Part shown: one piece after another, positions 1-11,563 of the stretch
Layout: every line of letters starts with the position of its first letter
How positions within the stretch are numbered: position 1 is the stretch's first letter
DNA from: Pelobates cultripes
Lineage: Eukaryota > Chordata > Amphibia > Anura > Pelobatidae
Assembly: GCA_933207985.1 (NCBI GenBank)
Contig: OW240924.1
Coordinates: forward strand, 71,182,517 to 71,246,516
Reading direction: 5' to 3'
DNA length: 64,000 nt
Notes under the pieces: model-generated
Database searches by the model: none
The model's input: only the letters and a program-made list of their open reading frames with translations
Told to the model about the DNA's origin: nothing
Position numbers and translations under genes: made by a program

Positions 1-6
1 ATAGAA

Positions 7-92
7 CAGGAGTAGGCAACCTTCGGCACTCCAGATGTTTTGGACTACATCTCTCCTGATGCTTTGGAGTGCCGAAGGTTGCCTACCCCTTG
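7..92. mobile_element. Short foldback MITE (hAT-like)
   Basis: Inverted arms of about 25 bp (gtaggcaaccttcggcactc and its complement) surround a short AT-rich loop. The ends read CAGGAGTAGG and CTACCCCTTG. The flank 'atagaa' recurs on the right (tatagaaa), suggesting a target duplication cut by the window edge. Confidence 0.6.
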
Positions 93-836
93 TATAGAAA
101 ATACATTTAATTGATATTATAGTTCTGTGATGCAAATAGAAACCAGAGCTCAAAGTATGAAAACACCTAGCTATAAAAGTCTACAAGATTGTGTTTGCAG
201 AAGGAGTTATTGCAAACACAAAAGGGAGTCAGCTTTCTTCGTGGCACAACTCCCAACTTATCTCTTCATAATTATATTCTGTATTGGTCCACTGGCTTAT
301 CTAATATAACAATAAGACATGCAAACAAAAAATTCTTGGCATCCATATGGGATACGGCTATTATCCATTAAGTCAAAGGTCTTTCTTACGCATATAGTAT
401 AAATAGTACATTATAAATTTTAACTAATATGAGGACAAGATTGGGCACATTCCTAGCAACCCTGACATTTAAGACCTGTCAATAGTCCTTATTTGGATAA
501 TCCTTTGAACGGTCTAGATTTATGACCTACACAGGATGGCTGAACTGAAATTTTTGCCAGTATACGGACATATTACTAATGCTCACTTTTTAAGGTTTTA
601 TCTGTGACCCTTATGAAAAACAACCACATTCTTCAATGCAAGACTTTTGAACCAAAGCATATACATGCTTGCAAATAAAAAATAAATAAATGAAAATATG
701 CTGTCTGGGTTCAATATTGAAGCCAACACCAAGGAAACGGTTCAGGATCATTCATCCAGAGCTCCTCAATGAACAATGATTAACAGGAGGAAGCAGGATG
801 CTGCTTAGAATGTAAAATATATATTATGGGGAAGAT
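93..836. other. No feature seen
   Basis: AT-rich sequence with only short chance open frames. Nothing here could be assigned. Confidence 0.5.
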
Positions 837-2484
837 GCAGTGATCAGCCACAACATTAAAACCACCGACAGGTGAAGTGAATAACATTGATTGTATCATT
901 ATAATGACACCTGTCAAGAGGTGAAAAATCTTAGGTAGCAAGTGAACAGTCAGATCTTGAATATCATGTGTCGAAGCAGGAAAAATGTGCAAGCAAAAAG
1001 ATCTCAGCAACCTTGACAAAGACCAAATAGTGATGGCTAGACAAGTGGATCTATAGCATCTCCAAAACAGCAAGTCTTGTGGGATGTTGCTGGTATACAG
1101 TAAGAACCAAAAGTGGTGCAAAGAAGGACAAGCAGTGAACCGGCATCAGGGTAATTAGGTGGAACACCTCCGTCTTTAAGCAGGGTCATCTGACAGCTCT
1201 GAGGCTTTAAATGGATCCAGTATCCTTGGTGAAATTGTTCTGATGATCTGTTATTTTGACCCGGTTTACCAAATTATGTTCTGCTCTCCCACCATTGTGA
1301 ACCTTACCCAAACGGTTTGCCTTCCACCTGATTTTGTGTGCTAGTCCCGGACATTGATTTCTCCATGCTCCTGACCTGTGTTGTTCCTCTTCTCTTGGTC
1401 TAGTCCTACCTTTAAGTTAGCCTGGCAACTCTAAGGTCCGGTAATACACCTATCCCTCTCTCTTTGCCTTTGTTAGACTGCTGCCTCTCACCTTGTGGAA
1501 GATCCTCTACCTAACCCCGACATTTGTGGCTTCATTCACCTGAGGAAGAGATAGCAGCATTATGGGAAAAAGGTAGGCCGGCGGAGGCAGTGTTATGCTC
1601 TGAGCAACAATCTGCTGAGAAACATTCGGTCCTGGCATTCATGTCGATGTTACTTTCACATGTACAACCTACCTAGAGATTGTTTCAGACCACCTACTCC
1701 CCTTCATGGCAATGGTGTTCCCAGATGGCAGTGGCCTCTTTTAGCAGGATAATGCACCCTGCCACAGTATGATATTCCTAAACAATTTTTCCAAAGAGTT
1801 CAAGGTGTTTTCTTGACCTCCAAATTCACCAGATCTAAATCCAATTCAGCATCTGTTTGATGTGCTAAAACTACATATCCGATCCATGGAAGCCACACCT
1901 GGCAACTTGAAGTATCTGCTGCTAAGTGTCAGGATTACTGTTTGATCCAGCACGTAGAACTGTACAGCACGGATGACAAATAAGTAACGTATTACCGGTC
2001 CTTAGAATGGCCGGATTTAACGAACAAAGAATAGTCAAAAAATACTAGCCGAGGTCAGGGAACACAGAAAGGGACACAGCGATGAGGAAAGCCAGGAGTC
2101 AGGATACCAGAATATAGAGAAGTCAATAAACAAAGCCAAAGTCAAAAACCAGGTAGAAAACTATAAACAGGAACGCGCTCTCAGACAACCACAAGGGAAA
2201 CCACGACAGGGCACTGAGCAGGCTGAGAACTGGGCCTAAATACCCCTCCTTTAGTTCTGATAGGCTGTAACCGGCCTTTGACCCCAAAGTCAGTTACCAG
2301 GTTTCATTTGCATAATTGCTGCTCAGCATTAACCCTTCTGTGGATTAGGTTGCTGCTCGGCACAACTTTTCCTGTGTGGACAGTAAATGTCATTAACCAC
2401 ATTTCTATAAGCGGATGAATATGTGACACTAAGGTCTTGATGCCAGATTCCATAGAACATGTACAGAGGTCTTGTACATCAAGT
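837..2484 (+). mobile_element. Tc1-like transposon, inactivated copy 1
   Basis: The left end (cagtgatcagccacaacatt) and the interior follow a vertebrate Tc1-like family. Recognisable stretches include the transposase helix-turn-helix part (gatggctagacaag), 'ggcggaggcagtgttatgct' and the 'gatgtgctaaaactacat' C-terminal region. The frame is broken by many stops and deletions. A separate 504-bp element interrupts it at 1926-2429. A paralogous copy lies at about 48950-49910. Confidence 0.82.
1926..2429. mobile_element. 504-bp DNA element inserted in Tc1 copy 1
   Basis: Ends are GTGTCA and TGACAC, flanked by TAA on both sides (1923-1925 and 2430-2432). The second Tc1 copy shows the uninterrupted site (ctgccaatgtcttgg). 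A 3-bp TAA duplication suggests a PIF/Harbinger-type element; no transposase is visible. Confidence 0.65.
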
Positions 2485-3441
2485 GGAAGAAAGTGACCCA
2501 GTGCTCGACACTGGAATCAGGAAAGTGACTGAAAGGGTTTTAATGCTTCCATGGGCTGGGTGGGATGACTGGGGGGGGGACGGGGTTGCCTGATTATTGT
2601 AATTAGAAAGAAAACTAAACCACTTCTTTGAAGAATGAGGATTATGTATTAGGTCTTTTTTTATAAGATTAAATAAAAAGTTTATTTTTATAATCCAACA
2701 GCGGGAAGCACTGGGCAAGACACTAACACTGTTTAATGCAGGTGCATTATTATTTATATGTAACACATTTTCTTATGACAAACACATCATCCAACATTTG
2801 ATATAAACAAAGCATATCTATCAGGATTTTAAACCTAGAAACCATGATTTGGAGCTACCTGACCTCTGGTGCAATATCAGCACTCCCTTGGAGCATCCAC
2901 AGACCGGTGTGCTTCATTAGCTTATTGAAATCACCACACTGTAATTGGTATTCTCCTATGAATAAATTACAGTCTCAGATTTTAGTCTTTTAGGTTTACT
3001 CCATTATTTCCCTTATCTTTATCGCTGGTCAGGGACACCTGTGCTCCATTAGGATCCCCATAACATCATGTTTATCTTACGGGTATGTTTATTTCCATGA
3101 ACGCCCTATACAAGAGTTTCATAGTTAAGTTTGTTTAAAAAAAAAAAAAAAAGTGGTAATCCTTCTTCAATTTACAATTTGCTCTAGTGTGTATGGTGCA
3201 AGGAGTGCCATTGCACTCTCCCATTGTAAGTATTGAAAACGTTTTAGGTTGGACTTCTAACATAGGGTCCGCCAGGTGCCGCTTCACACCTATACTACTA
3301 ATTGGGGAGCCAGAAGCGCTGTCTGAGTGAAGTCTTAGATCATTGGCCGATAACGATCAGCTGACACTCTCAGTCAATGAGCTAGCCTTTCACTAAAGGG
3401 ATTAGTTAGGAGAGTTAACGGAAGCTCCTGGTTAAGAGGTC
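2485..3441. other. Mostly unassigned; fragment of a T2-like MITE interior
   Basis: Bases 2500-2590 resemble the interior of the T2-like MITEs (gtgactgaaagggttttaa followed by a G-rich run). The remainder, including poly-A at 3136-3152, shows nothing assignable. Confidence 0.4.
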
Positions 3442-3971
3442 TTAAAGGGACACTCCAGGCACCCAGACCACTTCTGCCCTTTGGAGTGGTCTGGGTGTCA
3501 ACTCCCACTACCCTTAACCCTGCAACTGTAAATATTGCAGTTTTCATAAACTGCAATATTTACATTGCAGGGTTAACTCCTCCTCTAGTGGCTGTCTACT
3601 AGACAGCCACTAGAGGGCACTTCCTGGTTCATAGCACAGATTTTCTGTGCTTTAACGTCGCTGGACATCCTCACGCTATGTGAGGACCTCCAGCGTCGCT
3701 GAAATCCCCATAGGAAATCATTGAAAGCATCTTTTAATGCTTTCCAATGTGGAGGTCCAGTGCGCATGCATATTAGGTCTCCCCCGCCACAGGTGGGGGA
3801 GGAGCGTGGGCGGACCCTGAACCAGCGCCGAGGGAAATCGGTGCTGGATAAAGGTAAGTCACTGAAGGGGTTTTAACCCCTTCAGCAACCTGGGGTGGGG
3901 GGTGGGAGGGAGAGGGGACCTGCAGTGCCAGGAAAACGGATTGTTTTCCTGGCACTAGAGTGTCCCTTTAA
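3442..3971. mobile_element. T2-like (Kolobok) MITE
   Basis: Flanked by TTAA on both sides, with ends TTAAAGGGACACTCCAGGCA and its near complement ending GTGTCCCTTTAA. Subterminal inverted arms contain 'cccagaccacttctgc'. Non-coding, 530 bp. Confidence 0.85.
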
Positions 3972-5182
3972 GTAGTAAATGCAGGAAGCTGAGGACTCCA
4001 GGTAAGAGGTCAAACTGTTCTAAAACTACTTGCAATGGAGGTGGTGCCAGGGCACCCCTGGCACCACCATCACTATAGCAAAAATGATTATGAAACAAAG
4101 GACTGGAGGACAAAGAAGACCAGCCCTACATCAGTTGATGAATGGTATTTCAATAAAATGTATCATATATGGCTTTGCATTGTAAAAATTATTGCTGAAT
4201 AAATAAACACAAAGTACTAGTTACAACTAACAACAGAGAGGGTCGACTACAGGGCAGTTTTAAATCTGAACTGCAAAATGTAATTGCAGGCTAATGGAGG
4301 TATAGAATGTTGCTTTTCGGACTTCAATTCACCAGACTATGACAATTTATTGTTTAGGTAATAAGCTTATTCCTTAGGCTATAGTTACCTGCTTTGATTT
4401 GCCTGACATATTCAATTTGTCTAAATAATTCAAATTAAACAAATCATTTAAACTAAAAATCAGACAAACCAAATAAAAGCATAAATTAAGTTTGGTATTG
4501 TTGAATCGGTCAAACTTTTTGGATGAGCACTGCAGAGTATATATTATAGGCAAGGAGTGAGGTCAAAAATTCTACACAATGCCTGGGTATTGCAGGGCAA
4601 TGGGCATTAACGCTTACTAATGACTTTAAAACCAGACATATCTAGGGACAATTTAAAGAAAATAAACAGACCTCAAAATCTCTTGTCTCAGTCAATTTAC
4701 AAGTTTACAAAACAATGTTAATCCAGCATTATATGAGTAAATTCTACCTCTGTGTCATTTCCTCTTTATTCTTTGACTATAATATTCTTAAAAAAAAAAA
4801 AAAAGTGTAACTAGGAAAAATATTAACATGTTATGTGTCTAATCTTAGACTGGGGCTTATTCTGTCTAATTTGTACTCTGTATCTCTGTAGGTCTTCCTC
4901 TGTTAAAGAATTTAAATAAATAAATTAAATAAATACACTTAATGAGCAAAAAAAAAAAAAAACCACAAACAAAAAAAACCTTCCAAAACAAAAGAATTAA
5001 ATAGGAAAAATATAAACACGCAAGTGTTTTGTACGTACAAGTTCAATGGTGCAGTTTCTTTTTAAAAAGGATACAATCATTTCTCTATAAATTACAAAGC
5101 ACAAATAAACAAAACATTGAAAAAAAAAAAAAATCACATTTCATTTAAAAGGTTACAGAAGAGATGTAGCAAATTACATCAC
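3972..5182. other. No feature seen
   Basis: AT-rich sequence with several poly-A runs (4790-4804, 4950-4963, 5120-5133). No gene or recognisable repeat. Confidence 0.5.
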
Positions 5183-5449
5183 AAACCAGTAGGGATGTGC
5201 ATGGGCAAAATATTCGGTTCGGCACTTCAGAAATTTATGACTTTGGCAATTCGACACTTTTGGCAATTCCCTAACCCTAACTCTACCCACCAGTTACACA
5301 TTTAGGAGTAGGGTTAGGCTTACTGTTAGGGTTAGATTCCGGTCATCATTCCCGTAATTTTCTCTCCCTTCCCGCACTTCCGAAATTCGGCACTTCGACA
5401 ATTTGGACATTTGGAAGCATCCGAATGTCCGAATTGCCCATTTGTACAA
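5183..5449. mobile_element. Foldback MITE, hAT-like
   Basis: The left end is gggatgtgcatgggcaa and the right end ttgcccatttgtac, with matching inverted interior (cggcacttc, attcgg). The flank aaaccagt occurs on both sides, fitting an 8-bp duplication. Internal 'ccctaaccctaac' belongs to the element and is not a telomere. Confidence 0.6.
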
Positions 5450-6981
5450 ACCAGTTAAGTCAAGGCACAAAGTCAGTGCACATTGCAAATTAGGAAGATA
5501 AATAAAAACATTTGGTGTGATATATAAAAAGTGGAGTATCTGTTCTAATTGAAAAAGGTCATTTTTTTTTTTTTTTTGACCACATTTTCCCTGTTTCTAC
5601 CCTAGGCAACATGCTTTTTTTCCTGTGATGTATAAATAAATAAATATTTTTAAAAAGGGGAGGTGTAACAGTGCACCTATTTCCCCCCCAAAGAGGTCTT
5701 CCTTTTTACAGATTGTTAACACATCATTTTTTTCTATTAATATTGCTTATTTGTATGAATAAAAAGTGATAGAAAGTAGGATTATCTAGTTGCATTACAG
5801 AAAAGGCGGCAACAAATTGTATACATTTATAAAAGGTGGAGTATAAGTTTTATAAACAAGAAAATGGGGAATTTGTAAAAAATAAAAAATAAAAAAACAA
5901 CTAGCCCAAAATTGAAAGTGAATGTGACAAGTTCTGTGTATAACCCCAACAGTATTATTCCGGCTCTTCCCTGTATGCTTTGTCTATACTGAATACCAAT
6001 TTGAAAAATGTTTGTCAGGGAGCTGAAATTGTGGAGCTCTGTTGAATTTTTTCAGACCAGACCTGTGTTAATTGCAGCCTTCCAGTTCACAATCCATAAC
6101 TATTATCGCATGTTGCAATTTTCACGGATATGACAGTGTAACATGCTGACAGGACTCTTTTTCTGGGTTGACAGCCAAGACTCTGTTCCATTGCTCACTG
6201 CGGTCATTAATGTCCTATTAAGTGCATACAGTTATGTACCTACAGGTTATATGTTATCACAAAAAAAGAAACATACTGCAGAATGACAGAATAGCTTAGA
6301 GAAAAATAGAATCTTCCAGTATCAGAAATCGAAAACTATGAGATATGAGATCTCAGAGGAGCAGTGGAATGGGATTTGAAAACTTGCACCGTAATCAAAG
6401 TTAAAGGATTCAAGAATCCATCATGGATGTGTGAGACTGAGAATGAGTCACATTTAGCACACATGGCCTCACCCAACTGCATGGGAGTAAGTGGAAAGAC
6501 AGGTATGTTTTTTTAGGTCTGGAGAACTTGCAGGAAGATACAGCATTTTTTGGAAACGGGTTCTATTTTACAACTTGCTGCATGAGATAACAGGTGACAT
6601 TCTATTCATATTTTTCAGTAATGCCACAAAAACAGGCTCTTCTGTACAAAAATAACAATTAGCCTATCAGCAGAGGGAGATAAACATGGTGTAAGTAATA
6701 TATAGCTAGGACACACAACTAGAGTCAAACTAGTTCACATTCTCTCGTGGAAGTTTTTTTTTTAGGTAACCAGGGGTGACTGATCCTGGCAATCTGTCTA
6801 GTATGTTCTGCGTTTCAGCTTTAGTTATATTTAATAGCACAGAGCTTGGTCCAGCCTATATTGTCTAAAGTGCAGGTTTTTTTTAATTTACATTTTTTAA
6901 TTTTTTTTAACAATATAAAATAATGATGGCTGCCTGCACTGCTTTTACTTTGCAGATATGCAATTTTAGTAGCCCATATGG
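5450..6981. other. No feature seen
   Basis: AT-rich, homopolymer-containing sequence with no reading frame or repeat I can name. Confidence 0.5.
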
Positions 6982-6989
6982 TCAGCCCT

Positions 6990-7989
6990 CAGGGTCGGAT
7001 TAACATATGGGCTGATGGAGCTGAAGCTCCACACCCATGGAATAGACCCTTTATAAAAATTTTTTATATATGTGATACAATTACCAAACACAATGGACTA
7101 ACTCAATTACCACAGGCAGAAAATATCCAGTTTTACCCAAAGTCCAGAACCACCACAAAACAACATATCCCCACAAATACATCCCTTGATAGCCCTGATC
7201 TGGGTGAACAACATATCCAAAAATCACCCAGATCTGAGCAGGGGTTCAACAGTTTTATGGAAGTCACATTTGACTTACTGCAAGCATGGCTTTAATGCCC
7301 AAAACAGTTCCACAGATTTAGGTTGCGCAGCCAGTCTATCTTCTCCTCTATCCTGGAGATAATTGGCTTAAGTTGCTGTGGTAAGCCAATTATCTCCAGG
7401 TACAGGAAATATCTTTAAGTCCAAAAACTGATACAAAAACCACATAAAAATACAGAACTCTTATAATACAATGTTTAACCTATTTGTCCAACATATCCCC
7501 AGAGAGCTTGGATCTGAGCGCTCAATATGTCTAATGGTGGAGAAACAATAGGACAGGAAAAAGGGGGAGGGGAAGAGGCACATTTTCCCATGGATTTAAA
7601 GGGGCAGAAAGAGTGTATTGAAACCCCATAAGCCCAAATAAGGTTTTAAAATGGCAATACCCCCAAGGGCCATAGTCACGGGGCAGGAGGCGGGCAAGCA
7701 GGCCCCTCCAAAAACTCATGGAAAACTCCCTTAAAAGGGGGAGTTTGTCACACTGCTGTTAGGGGGTATGGATTTACTAAAAAGATAAAAGCATAAATTA
7801 GAGAGAGATTAGCATAGAGTATGTGTTTTCTTATAGCTTCATCCTTTGAGTTTCCCTCCAACACCATCTCCATCAGATACAGGATGCTTGGGAGGTATGA
7901 CTGTTTGTGTTTCTGGTCGATAAGATTCTGTAATTAGGCCCCATCATAATGGTCAGTACCAGGCCCAGTGGGCTCTTAATCTGGCCCTG
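6990..7989. mobile_element. Non-autonomous hAT element
   Basis: The terminal inverted repeats are CAGGGTCGGATTAA and TTAATCTGGCCCTG. They are flanked by an 8-bp duplication with one mismatch (tcagccct, 6982-6989; tcagcact, 7990-7997). No transposase is visible. An internal perfect 19-bp hairpin lies at 7352-7370 / 7382-7400. Confidence 0.85.
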
Positions 7990-8433
7990 TCAGCACTAAT
8001 AGGGATAACACTATAGCCTTGATTTAATTTGTTTAGATCAGCATCAGCAATGATCACTATGTCAGAAATAAAAAAAAATAAAAAAACTTTTCAAATGATT
8101 TATCAAAAATAAAAAAAACTCAAACTTCAGTGGTAAATTGTGTAGCTAAATTGTTTCAAAGGGTTTTTTTTTGTTTAACAAATTGCAATCATTCAGATGC
8201 TGATCCAAACAAATTAAATCAAGGACTATTATTTTTCCACAGTGGCAACACAATAAGTGATCTGTTTCACAGGGTGCCTTGCACAACCCAATCACTGGGT
8301 TCTCATAGAGGACCATGTGATTGAACCGCTCGGCTGGCTCAGAGCACATGTGCGTAATCTGTGCACAATTAAAAAATAACTCCGTATATGCAGTGTATCA
8401 AGCTTAAACACTGCACATACCGACTCTTACCAC

Positions 8434-9378
8434 CAGTGGTGTATCCTGGTTTTGTGCTGCCCTAGGCAGGACAAAACGCAGGCACCCCCCCCTGCGCCAA
8501 CCCCCCCCAACCCGCCTTCTAAATACACACACACACACACACACACATACATTCACTGACAGATACACATACACTTGCTAACAGAAACACACACACACAC
8601 TAACAGACACACTCACACTCACTAACAGACACACACTCACAGGCAAACACACTCACACAGTCAGACACACACTCACTAGCAGACACACACACACACACTA
8701 ACAAACACACACATTAACAGACACACATACTCACAGGCAAACACACACACACACTAAGAGACACACACACACTGACACACACACACACACACACTCACAG
8801 GCAAACACACACTCACTGACACACACTCACAGGCAAACACACACATACACACTAACAGACACAGTCAGACACACACACACACTAACAAAACACACACACA
8901 TTAACAGACACACACTCACTCACTCACATTAACAAATTTTTATTTTTATTTTTTTTTATTCCCCCCGCCCCCCTTACCTTTGGGAGTGCTGGGGGGGGAG
9001 GGGTGTTCATTACCTCCCTGGTGGTCCAGTGGTTGCCGGCTGGGCTGGGCAGGCGGCTGGCGAGGGAGCTCTTCCCCTGAGCGGTCTGCTCAGCTACCTC
9101 GCGCCGCAAAGTGAGGCTGGGAGCCGGAAGATGACGTCATCTTCCGGTTCCCAGCCTCACTCTGCGGCGCGCGAGGGAGCTGAGTGGACAGCTCAAAGGA
9201 AGAGCTCCCTCGCCAGCCGCCCGCCCAGCCCAGCACAGCCCAGCGCCCGGCCGGTCAGTTAGCCGTGAGGCTAACAAAGCATTTGCCTGGGCATTTGGGG
9301 GACGGCGTTTTTTGCCGCCACCTGAAAAATGCCGCCCAAGGCAAATGCCTTGTTTGCCTCACGGCTAAAACGCCCCTG
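8434..9378. mobile_element. Non-autonomous hAT element with (CA)n interior
   Basis: Ends are CAGTGGTGTA and AACGCCCCTG, flanked by cttaccac (8426-8433) and cttaccaa (9379-9386), an 8-bp duplication with one mismatch. The interior is a long ACACAC/ACAGACAC array (8525-8930) followed by a GC-rich segment with a 20-bp palindrome around 9120-9160 (cggaagatgacgtcatcttccg). A close relative lies at 61204-61873. Confidence 0.87.
8525..8930. repeat. Interrupted (CA)n satellite
   Basis: Degenerate array of acacac with recurring 'actaacagacacacactcac' variants. It lies inside the hAT element, so it probably spread with the element. Confidence 0.9.
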
Positions 9379-9386
9379 CTTACCAA

Positions 9387-9941
9387 CAGGATCCAGGGCC
9401 GGCCCATCCATTGACTGCGGTGGGGTCATGGCTACAGGCAGCACTTTGCCACCCCTGTCATCATCTAATACAGGAGTTCCCAACCTGTGCTGGCAGTGCA
9501 GCTGCATCGCACGGGTTGGGAATCTGTGTGAGGGTTCATCGGGTGTGCAATGAACAAAGTAAATTTATAATATAACTGTATATCAGGACTTGGCTGTGCA
9601 AGTAGTAGTACGTCAAGGAAAGTATGCTGGACCTTCTTTTTCTTCTTGAATAAGAAAATCTCAGGCACTCACTGCGATTGCTTCCAGGCAGATTTATTGC
9701 AACGTTTCGAACTGTGACCAGGTCTTTATCAAGCTTTTTCTTCTTGTCAGAATGTCATGCTGAAAAACTTGTTCTACTCCCTCAGAATGGACAACCAAAC
9801 AAATTCCTGCTTAATAAATCACGCACAGATGTTAACAGGAAGAACTGATAGGATTATTCCCTATAGTGTGTACTATTGTGAATTCAAAATGAATTAAACA
9901 TTTTAGGACACAGTAGCATAAATTGTAGAAAAAAAAAAATG
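9387..9941. other. Unassigned; short known-type repeat piece
   Basis: At 9662-9735 lies 'cactcactgcgattgcttcc' followed by 'gcaacgtttcgaactgtgac', a motif typical of dispersed repeats. Otherwise no feature is seen. Confidence 0.35.
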
Positions 9942-9942
<1 letters not shown>

Positions 9943-10013
<71 letters not shown>

Positions 10014-10030
10014 GTATGTATATGTGTGTG

Positions 10031-10085
<55 letters not shown>
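9943..10085. repeat. Compound microsatellite (TA)n(TGTA)n(TG)n(CA)n
   Basis: About 29 TA units are followed by TGTA units, a short TG run, TATA, then about 24 CA units. All open frames through it are repeat artefacts. Confidence 0.97.
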
Positions 10086-10087
<2 letters not shown>

Positions 10088-10148
10088 TGGCAGTTATAGA
10101 GACTTTCTACGTCAATAGCAGGTTCAAGCGCCCTCTATTCCCAGCCTT

Positions 10149-10296
10149 TTATTATTATTAATATTGCCATTTATATAGCACCAACAGATTCCGTAGTGCT
10201 TCACATTAGGAGAGGGGGGATTTAACTATAAATAGGACAATTATTAGAAAACTTACAGGAACGAAGAGGACCCTGCTCAAACGAGCTTACAGTCTA
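10149..10296 (-). repeat. LINE/SINE 3' tail with (ATT)n, copy 1
   Basis: An (ATT)n run followed by 'gccatttatatagcaccaac', 'agattccgtagtgctt' and 'acgagcttacagtctat'. The same block recurs at 27838-28005, and its end at 20685-20748 and 36388-36440. This is the common 3' end of a non-LTR retroelement in reverse orientation. Confidence 0.65.
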
Positions 10297-11162
10297 TTCC
10301 ACTGTTCTGTTTTACTGGTAACCCTTGTACGTGCAATTTCTTTTTTTTTTTAACTGTCTAATGACTGTATCTAGTTATTCCTAAACACAGCATTGTTTGT
10401 GCTAAATGAACAGATTTCAGGGCTATGCTCAGGAATAAGTGCAATGTTTTATAGATGGATGCAAATTTTTTTAACATTTTTTTTTTTTATTCTTTATTTG
10501 TTCCAAAACAGGACATCTTATACATTGCATACATAACCATTGGTATACATTCTCAAAATACGTACAAAAAAAACTTTGATTTTCGAAATACAGCAGTATC
10601 CGCAAGACTGCACATTAAAACTGTGAACAATTACAAACTTCGTAAATATGTCTAGCGGTTGTGTACGTAGTTGCCGATTTGTGGTTACTTCCCCTTCTTT
10701 ACACGCATCTTAAGACATCCCGTTTGGTGTTTTTTCATGTTAAAATAAAATAGAAGAAAATATATAACTATCGTGCTATAGCTTGCAGCAAGAGCCACCA
10801 GGGGCACATATGAATGATTGCGTTTGCTTCTCCAGCTGCGTCATTTACCCCTGGTAATTCCTGTGTGTATAATCTTATTATTGTAAAGAACATAGAGGAT
10901 TGTTCCAAGATCGGAACTATAAGAAGAAAAGGATAGTTTCCTTGAAGGTCCGAGGAAAGAGAAAGATAGATACAGTTATGTGTAAATGTGGAAAAAAAGG
11001 GAGGGGGGGGGGAGGAGGTAAACTCCAGGGAGGCCTGACCGTTGAAAAGCACACGACGAGGAGTGTCACCTTATTGCTTCCATTTATCCTGCCTGACTCA
11101 TAGTTGCCCGTCCTCAAAAAGAGGTGAGTTTGGGAGAAGCGGTCTCTAACTTATCATTACGT

Positions 11163-11563
11163 TGGTATATGGTATAGGGCTATTCCAAGCTATGGGAATA
11201 AGAAATACATGGCATAGTGCAATATTGTCTGTGGTAAAATGGATATATGAGTAAGTGCCAAATGTTCACTCACACTTTAACATCCCAAGAAATGCCTTAA
11301 GAAGTTTTACCACAGACAATATTGCACTATGCCATGTATTTCTTATTCCCATAGCTTGGAATAGCCCTATACCATATACTTACTGAATTGAAGATAGGAG
11401 GAAATCTTCGGGCAAATCCTATATTGCTAAGGGAAGTTATTCTTTATTTGTTCTTTTCATTATAATCACTTTAAGTTGTAATTCTTTTATATCACTGTAT
11501 GTGGATCTTAGAATCATAGTCACAAATTTACGAGTGTGTGAGAGAATCTCTCTCTATTTTTTT
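11163..11563. mobile_element. 401-bp insertion with perfect 12-bp target duplication
   Basis: The 12-mer ttatcattacgt occurs at 11151-11162 and again at 11564-11575, within what is otherwise continuous L1 3' sequence. The insert starts with a perfect 75-bp inverted repeat and ends in a run of T. The family is not recognised. The long target duplication suggests LINE-type target-primed insertion. Confidence 0.7.
11165..11379. repeat. Perfect 75-bp inverted repeat, 65-bp loop
   Basis: Arms 11165-11239 and 11305-11379 are exact reverse complements over all 75 positions, as compared base by base. RNA from either strand would fold into a long perfect hairpin. Confidence 0.97.

Noticed and set aside
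5269..5335. Telomere-like ccctaaccctaac and gggttagg
   Set aside because: Only a few imperfect units inside a foldback MITE; not an interstitial telomere.
9832..10085. Open frames of repeated Cys-Val / Ile-Tyr on the minus strand
   Set aside because: They only translate the TA/CA microsatellite.
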